A DNA stretch of 57,289 bases from contig DAITSJ010000024.1 of assembly GCA_036843405.1 (NCBI GenBank), positions 1 through 57,289 on the forward strand, in the 5' to 3' direction. The stretch is from DGNJ01 sp002388905. GTDB lineage: Bacteria > Pseudomonadota > Gammaproteobacteria > Pseudomonadales > Porticoccaceae. Below the pieces are notes generated by a model. The model did no database searches. It worked only from the letters and a program-made list of their open reading frames with translations, and was not told the origin of the DNA. The position numbers were made by a program, and so were the translations under genes. Shown piece by piece: positions 51,044 through 57,289 of the stretch (its first letter is position 1; every line of letters begins with the position of its first letter).

Positions 51044-51805
51044 TTACTCGCCGCCGGCTTCGGCCTCGCCGGCCTGGCCTTCCTCGACCTCGACAAACTC
51101 GTTTTTGTCGGACACGGCGTTGCGCTGGGCATTGCCTTCGATGATGGCGTCGGCCACGGCGGTGACATAGAGCTTGATGGCCCGGATGGCATCGTCGTTG
51201 CCGGGGATAACGTAATCAATGCCGTCGGGATCGCTGTTGGTATCCACCACGCCGATCACCGGTATACCCAGCTTGTTGGCTTCCTGGATCGCGATATCCT
51301 CGTGGTCCACATCCACCACGAACAGGGCATCGGGCAGGCCGCCCATGTCCTTGATCCCGCCGATGGAGCGTTCCAGCTTCTCCATCATCCGGGTGCGCAT
51401 CAGCGCCTCTTTCTTGGTGAGTTTCTCGAAGGTGCCGTCCGCGCTCTGGGCTTCCAGGTCGCGCAGGCGGCGTATGGAGGCGCGGATGGTCTTGTAGTTG
51501 GTGAGCATGCCGCCCAGCCAGCGGTTGCTGACATAGGGCATACCGGCCCGGTCGGCCTGTTCCCGGATGGTCTTCTGGGCCGCGCGCTTGGTGCCCACGA
51601 AGAGGATCTTGTTGCCCCTGGCGGCCATCTTGCGGACCTCGTCCAGGGCCTCGTTGAAGGCGGGAACGGTTTTTTCCAGGTTGATGATATGGATCTTGTT
51701 GCGGGAGCCGAAGATGAACTTGCTCATTTTCGGGTTCCAGAAACGGGTCTGGTGACCGAAGTGAACACCGGCTTGCAACATGTCGCGCATGGAGACAGTT
51801 GTCAT
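51044..51805 (-). CDS. rpsB: 30S ribosomal protein S2
   Basis: S2 is an essential 30S protein needed for S1 binding. The 253-residue product has the signature MRDMLQAGVHFGHQTRFWNPKMSKFIFGSRNKIHIINLEKT. RWLGGMLTNYKTIRASIRRL and DALFVVDVDHEDIAIQEANKLGIPVIGVVDTNSDPDGIDY are also present, and the tail is acidic. The length is normal. A promoter and a structured leader precede it, divergent from map. Confidence 0.98.
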   Translation of the reverse strand: MTTVSMRDMLQAGVHFGHQTRFWNPKMSKFIFGSRNKIHIINLEKTVPAFNEALDEVRKMAARGNKILFVGTKRAAQKTIREQADRAGMPYVSNRWLGGMLTNYKTIRASIRRLRDLEAQSADGTFEKLTKKEALMRTRMMEKLERSIGGIKDMGGLPDALFVVDVDHEDIAIQEANKLGIPVIGVVDTNSDPDGIDYVIPGNDDAIRAIKLYVTAVADAIIEGNAQRNAVSDKNEFVEVEEGQAGEAEAGGE

Positions 51806-51979
51806 GTTTGCTACCTTTGTCTGCGGGATACCGGTTGTGCCGGTTCCCTGTTGGGTTAAACCTCCGCCCGTCCCACCGGAAAACCCCGCGGGGCACCCTT
51901 TCCGGCGTGTCGACGAACGTGTGTCGTTGACGGCTCAGGCGTACCGTGGAGCCGTTTGTTGGCCCGGGTTGGCCCGGGG
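51806..51979 (-). ncRNA. Structured 5' leader of rpsB (probable S2 autoregulatory RNA)
   Basis: The 174 bases between the predicted start of transcription and the rpsB ATG hold several stems. CCCGGG/CCCGGG lies at 51963-51978, and ACGGCTC/GAGCCGT at 51930-51936 with 51949-51955. CCGGAAA/TTTCCGG (51876-51882 with 51899-51905) encloses an inner CCCC/GGGG. S2 represses its own operon through its mRNA leader in E. coli and relatives, so this is probably the same element. I did not match it to a covariance model. Confidence 0.5.
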
Positions 51980-51985
51980 GCGCGT

Positions 51986-52014
51986 TTTATACCACAATTG
52001 CCTGCCGTTATGAA
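51986..52014 (-). promoter_or_regulatory. Predicted rpsB promoter
   Basis: On the minus strand TTCATA (complement of 52009-52014) and TATAAA (complement of 51986-51991) form -35 and -10 elements with a 17-base spacer. A GC-rich discriminator (ACGCGCCC) follows, typical of stringently controlled ribosomal promoters. Confidence 0.6.
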
Positions 52015-52041
52015 GCGTCTTAAGGGCAGACCCTCCAGGAT

Positions 52042-52071
52042 CTGACGTCCGGCACCGTAGTTAGGTACAAT
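52042..52071 (+). promoter_or_regulatory. Predicted map-glnD promoter
   Basis: CTGACG (52042-52047) and TACAAT (52066-52071) resemble -35 and -10 boxes with an 18-base spacer. The -10 ends about 27 bases before the map ATG. It is divergent from the rpsB promoter, with about 25 bases between their -35 elements. Confidence 0.5.
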
Positions 52072-52097
52072 GGGCGACTTTTGGCAGGAAACCGAGC

Positions 52098-52880
52098 ATG
52101 TCCGTCAGTATCAAAACCCCGGAACAGATCCAGAAAATGCGTGTAGCCGGCCGCCTGGCCGCGGAGGTGCTGGAAATGATCGGCGAGCACGTGGTCCCGG
52201 GGGTCACCACCGGTGAGCTCAACGACATCTGTCATGACTATATTGTCAATGTCCAGAAGGCCGTTCCCGCGCCCCTCAACTACCGGGGGTTCCCCAAATC
52301 CATCTGCACCTCGGTCAACCACGTGGTCTGCCACGGCATCCCCTCCCACAAGAAAAAACTCAAGGACGGCGATATCCTCAACATCGATATCACCGTCATC
52401 AAGGACGGCTACTACGGCGATACCAGCAAGATGTTCTGCATCGGCAAGGTGCCCGACCACGCCAAACGCCTGATCCGTATCACCCGCGAGTGCATGTACA
52501 AGGGCATCGAGCAGGTCCGCCCCGGCGCCACCCTGGGGGACATCGGCCATGCTATCCAGCAGCACGCGGAAGGCAACCACTATTCCGTGGTCCGGGACTA
52601 CTGCGGCCACGGCATCGGCGATGAATTCCATCAGGAGCCCCAGGTTCTCCACTTCGGGCGACCCGGAACGGGTCTGGAATTGAAGGAAGGCATGACCTTT
52701 ACCATCGAACCCATGATCAACGCCGGCAAGCGCCACACCAAGTTAAAGAAGGACGGCTGGACCGTGGAAACCCGGGACGGACGCCTTTCCGCCCAGTGGG
52801 AACACACCATGGCCGTGACCGCCGACGGTGTTGAGGTTCTCACCCTGCGCTCCGACGAGGTATCGCCCTTCGATGTTTGA
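52098..52880 (+). CDS. map: Methionine aminopeptidase type I
   Basis: Map removes the initiator methionine from nascent proteins. The 260-residue type Ia enzyme keeps all five metal ligands at E. coli numbering: Asp97, Asp108, His171, Glu204 and Glu235, in NIDITVIKDGYYGDTSKMF, CGHGIGDEFHQEP, FTIEPMI and SAQWEHTMAVT. ATG at 52098 has AGGA eight bases before. Its stop overlaps the glnD start by 8 bases, so the two are coupled. Confidence 0.98.
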   Translation: MSVSIKTPEQIQKMRVAGRLAAEVLEMIGEHVVPGVTTGELNDICHDYIVNVQKAVPAPLNYRGFPKSICTSVNHVVCHGIPSHKKKLKDGDILNIDITVIKDGYYGDTSKMFCIGKVPDHAKRLIRITRECMYKGIEQVRPGATLGDIGHAIQQHAEGNHYSVVRDYCGHGIGDEFHQEPQVLHFGRPGTGLELKEGMTFTIEPMINAGKRHTKLKKDGWTVETRDGRLSAQWEHTMAVTADGVEVLTLRSDEVSPFDV

Positions 52881-55587
52881 AGTCCACCGCCTGCCCCTGC
52901 TCTTCTTCGACGAGCAGCGCTTTCGCCGCCGCCTTCAGGAGGGCAACCCCCTGGACGTCTTCAAGGACGCCATCGCGGCCGCGGATGCCCACCTGGACCG
53001 GCGCTTCCTGGAAGGCGAGCAGGTCCGGACACTGGTCTACGAGCGCGCCGCTTTCATGGACCGGATACTGCTGCACGCCTGGAACCAGTTCCAGTGGGAC
53101 GACAAGATCGCCCTGCTGGCGGTGGGGGGCTACGGCCGGGGCGAATTGCATCCCCATTCGGACATCGACCTGCTCATACTGCTGAAACGCAGCGGCACCA
53201 GCCGCTACCGGGAAAACATCGAGCGCTTCCTGACGTTTCTCTGGGATATTCAGCTCAAGATCGGCCAGAGCGTACGCTCGGTCCGCGAATGCGCCGAGGA
53301 GGCAAAATCGGACGTCACCATTGCCACCAACCTGATGGAGTGCCGAACCCTGGCGGGTAACGGCCAGTTGCGCGGCCTGATGCTGGACAAAACCCGTCCC
53401 CGGAAGCTCTGGCCATCGAAAGCCTTCTTCCTGGCCAAGCTCGAGGAACAGCACGAACGCCACCGCAGGCACGGCAACACCGAATACAACCTGGAACCCA
53501 ACATCAAGGAAGCTCCCGGCGGTCTGCGCGATATCCAGATGATCAACTGGGTGGCCCGCAGGCATTTCGGCGTCGCCACCCTCGACGATCTGGTGGGCGA
53601 GGGCTTTATCACCCAGGATGAGCTCAATTTCCTGCGCCGCAACGAGGAATTCCTGTGGCGGGTGCGCTACGGGCTGCATCTGGTGGCCAAGCGGCCGGAG
53701 GAGCGCCTGCTGTTCGACTATCAGCGCAAACTGGCGACCCTGTTCGGCTACAGGGACACGGAGAAGCGCCTGGCCGTGGAACAGTTCATGCAGCGATACT
53801 ACCGGGTGGTGCTGGCAATCCGGGAGCTCAACGACGTACTCCTGCAATTCCTGGACGAAATCATCATGGGTCGCAACAAGGCGACCCGTGTCAAACCGCT
53901 CAACGAGCGCTTCCAGGTGCGTGACGACTATATCGAGACTGCCGACCCCGAAGTCTTTCCCCGACACCCTCCGGCACTGATGGAAATTTTCGTGTTGCTG
54001 GGGGAACATCCCGAGATCCGCGGGATTCGTGCCGCCACGATCCGCCAGATGCAGGTGCACCGGCACCTGATCGACGACGACTTTCGCAACGACCCGGAAA
54101 CCAGGGCCCTGTTCCTGCGCCTGTTCAGTTGCCCGGGCAAGCTTTCCCAGCAGCTCCAGCGCATGACCCGCTACGGTATCCTGGGGCGCTACCTGCCCGA
54201 GTTCGGGCGCATCATCGGCCAGACCCAGCACGACCTCTTCCATATCTACCCCGTGGATGTGCACACCATCCAGGTGATCCGCAAGATGCGCCGGCTCGAC
54301 CACCCGGAAGATTCAAAAAACTACCCCGTGGCGGCCCATATCTACAAAAACCTGACCAAACCGGAGTTGCTCTTTATCGCCGGCCTTTACCACGATATCG
54401 CCAAGGGGCGCGGCGGCGACCACTCGACCCTGGGCGCCACCGACGTGGTGGCATTCGCCGAGCGCCACGGCCTGCCCCCCCAGGAAGTCCGGCTGCTGGG
54501 CTGGCTGGTGGAAAAGCACCTGCTCATGTCCTCGGTTTCCCAGCGGGAAGACATCTCCGACCCGGAGATCATCCAGCATTTCGCCGAAACCGTCGGCGAC
54601 CAGATTCACCTGGACTATCTCTACCTGCTCACCGTGGCGGACATCAACGCCACCAACCCCAACCTCTGGAACAGCTGGCGGGCATCGCTGCTGCATACCC
54701 TCTACTTCGAGACCAAAACGGCGCTGCAAAGGGGCCTGGGCAATCCCGCCACCCGCAGCGAGTGGGTGGCCAGCACCCGCCGCGAAGCCCTTGAGTTGCT
54801 CGAACAGCAGGGCATCAGCGAGGATGTTGCCCGGACCCTCTGGAGTGATGTTGACGAGGAATTTTTCCTGCGCGAGCGGGCCACGGTCATCGCCCGCTGC
54901 ACCGAGGCCATTCACCGGGCCGGCAACACCCAGGAGCCGGTAATCATGATCGACGACGCGGGCATGGAACAGGCCGTGGCGACACGGATTTTCATCCATA
55001 CCAAGGGTCGCAGCAATGTCTTTCCGATCACCGCCGCCACCCTCGATCAGTTGCGACTCAACATCCAGGACGCCCGTCTGCACACCGCCAGCAACGGCGA
55101 CACCTTCGATATGTTCTATGTGCTGGACGAACAGGGCGAGCCCTTCGGCGAGGACAAACGCCGGGTGGAGAAAGCTGCCACGGTTTTATCGGAAACCCTG
55201 CAGAACCCCTCCCAGTCCACCTTCTCGGTCCAGCGGCGCACCCCCCGGCAACTCAAGCATTTCAACCTCAAGACCCGCACCTTCCTCCACAACGACGTGG
55301 GCAACAGCCTCACCAGCCTGGAGGTGATTACGCCGGACCGCCCCGGCCTGCTGGCACACCTGGGTCGCATCTTCATGCGCTTTGGCCTGCGCCTGCACAG
55401 CGCAAAAATCACCACGCTGGGCGAGCGGGTCGAGGATGTCTTCTACATCACCGACCATGATTACCAGCCCCTTTCGGACGCCGAGGTCTGCCGGCAACTG
55501 CAGGAAACCATTTGCCGCGAGCTGGATGCCCGCAACCAGGAAGATTCCGAAAGCGGGTCCCTGCAAAAACAATCCGTCATCAGTTAA
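52873..55587 (+). CDS. glnD: Bifunctional uridylyltransferase/uridylyl-removing enzyme GlnD
   Basis: GlnD senses glutamine and adds or removes UMP on PII proteins. From MFEVHRLPLLFFDEQ the product has 904 residues. The nucleotidyltransferase motif GGYGRGELHPHSDIDLL lies at 85-101 with Asp97 and Asp99. The HD domain carries YHDIAKGRGGDHS (about 503-515). Two C-terminal ACT domains lie at about 710-790 and 815-890 (EVITPDRPGLLAHLGRIF). The ATG lies within the map stop region; an upstream in-frame start is unlikely. It is followed 20 bases later by dapC. Confidence 0.97.
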   Translation: MFEVHRLPLLFFDEQRFRRRLQEGNPLDVFKDAIAAADAHLDRRFLEGEQVRTLVYERAAFMDRILLHAWNQFQWDDKIALLAVGGYGRGELHPHSDIDLLILLKRSGTSRYRENIERFLTFLWDIQLKIGQSVRSVRECAEEAKSDVTIATNLMECRTLAGNGQLRGLMLDKTRPRKLWPSKAFFLAKLEEQHERHRRHGNTEYNLEPNIKEAPGGLRDIQMINWVARRHFGVATLDDLVGEGFITQDELNFLRRNEEFLWRVRYGLHLVAKRPEERLLFDYQRKLATLFGYRDTEKRLAVEQFMQRYYRVVLAIRELNDVLLQFLDEIIMGRNKATRVKPLNERFQVRDDYIETADPEVFPRHPPALMEIFVLLGEHPEIRGIRAATIRQMQVHRHLIDDDFRNDPETRALFLRLFSCPGKLSQQLQRMTRYGILGRYLPEFGRIIGQTQHDLFHIYPVDVHTIQVIRKMRRLDHPEDSKNYPVAAHIYKNLTKPELLFIAGLYHDIAKGRGGDHSTLGATDVVAFAERHGLPPQEVRLLGWLVEKHLLMSSVSQREDISDPEIIQHFAETVGDQIHLDYLYLLTVADINATNPNLWNSWRASLLHTLYFETKTALQRGLGNPATRSEWVASTRREALELLEQQGISEDVARTLWSDVDEEFFLRERATVIARCTEAIHRAGNTQEPVIMIDDAGMEQAVATRIFIHTKGRSNVFPITAATLDQLRLNIQDARLHTASNGDTFDMFYVLDEQGEPFGEDKRRVEKAATVLSETLQNPSQSTFSVQRRTPRQLKHFNLKTRTFLHNDVGNSLTSLEVITPDRPGLLAHLGRIFMRFGLRLHSAKITTLGERVEDVFYITDHDYQPLSDAEVCRQLQETICRELDARNQEDSESGSLQKQSVIS

Positions 55588-55607
55588 GCGCGAGACAGAA
55601 CGCCGCC

Positions 55608-56813
55608 ATGAATCCTCAACTGGATAAGTTGCAACCCTATCCTTTCGAAAAAACCCGGTCACTGCTGGCCGATCTGACGCCACCGCGGGACCTGGCGCCC
55701 ATCAGCTTTGCCATCGGTGAGCCGCGGGATCCGGCGCCGGCCTTTGCCCTCGACGTTCTGCGCGACAACCTGGACAAGGTATCCCAGTATCCCAGCACCC
55801 GCGGACTGGAGAGCCTGCGCGCGGTCATCTGCGAATGGCTGGCCCGGCGCTTCGCGGTGCCCCGAACAGCCCTGGACCCCGATTGCCATGTGCTGCCCGT
55901 GAACGGCACCCGGGAAGCCCTCTTTTCCTTTACCCAGGCGATCATCGATACCACCGACGCGCCGGTTGTGGTCATGCCCAACCCCTTCTACCAGATCTAC
56001 GAGGGAGCGGCCCTGCTGGCCGGCGCCGAACCGTATTTTATAAACTGCGACGCAGCCAATGATTTCGTTCCGGACTTCGACGCGGTGCCGGCGGCGGTCT
56101 GGCGGCGCTGCCAGCTCCTGTTTATCTGTACGCCCGGCAACCCCACCGGCAGCGTGCTCGACCTGGAAACACTGAAAAAGCTGATTATGCTGGCGGACGA
56201 GCACGACTTTGTTATTGCCAGCGATGAATGCTATTCGGAAATCTACCCGGATGAGAACAATCCGCCGCCCGGTCTTCTCCAGGCCTGCGCGGCACTGGGC
56301 AGGGACGATTTCCACCGGTGCATGGTTTTCCACAGCCTGTCGAAACGCTCCAACCTGCCGGGCCTGCGTTCCGGCTTCGTGGCCGGCGACGCCCATATCA
56401 TGGCCAGGTACTTCAGCTACCGCACCTACCACGGCTGCGCCATGCCGGTGCAGCACCAGCTTGCCAGCATCGCCGCCTGGGACGATGAAATCCATGTGCG
56501 GGAAAGCCGCCAACGCTACCGCCGCAAGTTCGAAGCCGTGCTCGATATTCTGGCCCCCGTGCTCGACGTGGGAATGCCCGCCGCCGGCTTTTACCTCTGG
56601 CCGCGCACCCCCGTCCCGGATACCGAGTTCACCCGCCAGTTACTGGCCCGGCAACACGTCAGGGTGGTCCCAGGCACCTATCTCGCCCGGGGCACGGCGG
56701 CGGGCAACCCGGGTGCCCACCGGGTACGCATGGCCCTGGTGGCGGAACTGGAGCAGTGCATCGAGGGCGCACAGCGCATTCGGGGCTTCCTGGAAGCCGG
56801 CACTACCAAATAA
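55608..56813 (+). CDS. dapC: N-succinyldiaminopimelate aminotransferase DapC
   Basis: DapC transaminates N-succinyl-2-amino-6-ketopimelate to succinyl-diaminopimelate on the way to lysine and peptidoglycan. The 401-residue fold-type I PLP enzyme has the family N terminus MNPQLDKLQPYPFEKTRSLLADLTPP, ISFAIGEPRDPAPA and FICTPGNPTGSVL. The PLP lysine is Lys246 in FHSLSKRSNLPGLRSGF. The glnD-dapC adjacency is conserved in gammaproteobacteria. dapD, which commonly lies nearby, is not within the remaining 476 bases. Confidence 0.95.
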   Translation: MNPQLDKLQPYPFEKTRSLLADLTPPRDLAPISFAIGEPRDPAPAFALDVLRDNLDKVSQYPSTRGLESLRAVICEWLARRFAVPRTALDPDCHVLPVNGTREALFSFTQAIIDTTDAPVVVMPNPFYQIYEGAALLAGAEPYFINCDAANDFVPDFDAVPAAVWRRCQLLFICTPGNPTGSVLDLETLKKLIMLADEHDFVIASDECYSEIYPDENNPPPGLLQACAALGRDDFHRCMVFHSLSKRSNLPGLRSGFVAGDAHIMARYFSYRTYHGCAMPVQHQLASIAAWDDEIHVRESRQRYRRKFEAVLDILAPVLDVGMPAAGFYLWPRTPVPDTEFTRQLLARQHVRVVPGTYLARGTAAGNPGAHRVRMALVAELEQCIEGAQRIRGFLEAGTTK

Positions 56814-57150
56814 GGAAAAACGTCAATAAACCAACCCAGCCATCTAAAGTACAGTGGGTTGGACAACCGAACCGATTCTGCCGAGATGGCTCAGCAGCCT
56901 TATTCTACTTCTCTGCAAAACAGTCGTTGCCAGCTGGTGGCACCGGGCTGCTCTCTTCCGGGCAACCCGCCCCATTCAGTGTCACGCTTTTCAGCGCCCA
57001 AATCTCAAAATTAACCAGAGCAATCAGGAACAACATCAATACAACAGAAGCGAATTCGCTTCGTAATTCAAATGCACCCGCTCCAGGCTATACCTGAATT
57101 GCAAAAAGGCCCAGTTAATCCCGAGCACCTTTCAACCCGACCCTTAAGGC

Positions 57151-57173
57151 AAAAAAAACCGGCCAGGGGCCGG
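57151..57173 (-). terminator. Orphan intrinsic terminator, minus strand
   Basis: On the minus strand CCGGCC-CCT-GGCCGG (complement of 57159-57173) is followed by eight T residues. It would end a minus-strand transcript coming from beyond the right edge of the window, or a small RNA starting within the last 115 bases. Confidence 0.85.
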
Positions 57174-57182
57174 AAGGAAATG

Positions 57183-57207
57183 GGAATAGACGAGGGGACG
57201 CTATTCC
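57183..57207. repeat. REP-like palindrome
   Basis: GGAATAG (57183-57189) and CTATTCC (57201-57207) are a perfect inverted repeat around GACGAGGGGACG-type sequence. Strings such as GGGGACGCTATTCC and GGAATAGCGTCCCC are familiar to me from the ends of REP-associated tyrosine transposase (RAYT/IS200-like) elements. No transposase is visible within the window, so the assignment is tentative. Confidence 0.45.
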
Positions 57208-57289
57208 GTTCCTTTTGGTGAAATCATAAAAGATAAGGGTCTTAGGAAGTTAAGCATCGACTAAATGGTGCTAAGCTTCTGAAATGAAA

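Larger units (their letters stand above)
56814..57289. other. AT-richer noncoding tail after dapC
   Basis: No credible gene is seen in these 476 bases. Base composition changes abruptly to visibly more A/T-rich than the rest of the window. Just after dapC are two interleaved inverted repeats: CCAACCCA (56831-56838) with TGGGTTGG (56855-56862), and AGCCATCT (56838-56845) with AGATGGCT (56885-56892). The first has no U-tract. Further on are an orphan minus-strand terminator and a REP-like palindrome. The last 45 bases form another imperfect hairpin (GAAGTTAAGCA / TGCTAAGCTTC). Open frames of 60-110 codons here overlap one another and have no recognisable start or motif. Confidence 0.6.

Noticed and set aside
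56756..57097. Short plus-strand frames after dapC
   Set aside because: Several overlapping frames of 70-113 codons have no ribosome site, motif or domain. The area is better read as noncoding.
1..57289. CRISPR array, prophage, complete insertion sequence or toxin-antitoxin pair
   Set aside because: No regularly spaced repeats, integrase, transposase or paired small genes of these types were recognised on either strand.

Overview
The window is a high-GC (well over 60% by eye), gene-dense stretch of bacterial chromosome made almost entirely of conserved housekeeping genes in an order typical of Gammaproteobacteria. The blocks csrA-lysC-alaS, recA/pncC next to mutS, mutS-fdxA-rpoS-nlpD-pcm-truD, and ispD-ftsB-eno-kdsA-pyrG-tilS-accA-dnaE-rnhB-lpxB-lpxA-fabZ-lpxD-skp-bamA-rseP-dxr-cdsA-uppS-frr-pyrH-tsf-rpsB // map-glnD-dapC match the arrangement I recall from Pseudomonas-like and Chromatiales/Ectothiorhodospiraceae-like genomes. 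I would place it as a free-living, probably purple-sulfur-related or marine gammaproteobacterium. The species cannot be named from this sequence.

Layout. (1) 1-10010, minus strand: a tRNA-Ser(GCU) beside a cluster of palindromic repeat modules, then, read right to left, pncC, recA with a canonical SOS box, a sterol-desaturase-type protein, a DUF4126 protein, recX, an M23 peptidase, a Trm112-like protein, a HIT protein, alaS, lysC and csrA. (2) 10171-15737, plus strand: a YceI lipoprotein, a cytochrome b561-YceI fusion, mutS, an acyl-CoA thioesterase and fdxA. (3) 15813-20376, minus strand: truD, pcm, a DUF368 protein, nlpD and rpoS. (4) 20539-23742, plus strand: a three-gene cassette of retropepsin-like lipoprotein protease, inactive transglutaminase/7TM protein and RimK-like ATP-grasp ligase, sitting between truD and ispF. 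(5) 23872-51805, minus strand: about 28 kb of nearly continuous genes for translation, isoprenoid and nucleotide synthesis, DNA replication, lipid A, outer-membrane assembly and phospholipid/undecaprenyl synthesis. (6) 52098-56813, plus strand: map, glnD, dapC. (7) 56814-57289: a noncoding, visibly more AT-rich tail with an orphan terminator and a REP-like palindrome.

How it fits together. The long minus run links precursor supply (ispD/ispF/dxr to uppS for undecaprenyl phosphate; kdsA, lpxA/B/D and fabZ for lipid A; accA and cdsA for phospholipid) to the machinery that uses it (bamA, skp, rseP for the outer membrane; ftsB for division). The accessory material is confined to small insertions at otherwise conserved junctions: two membrane genes inside recA-recX, the YceI/b561 pair between pncC and mutS, DUF368 between pcm and nlpD (with surE absent), the ATP-grasp cassette between truD and ispF, an AtoE-type transporter between rnhB and dnaE, and an ABM-fold protein between eno and ftsB. 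No CRISPR array, complete insertion sequence, prophage or restriction system is visible. The best candidates for under-described biology are the ATP-grasp/7TM/retropepsin cassette, the SOS-linked membrane genes beside recA, the b561-YceI fusion, and the repeat modules beside the tRNA.
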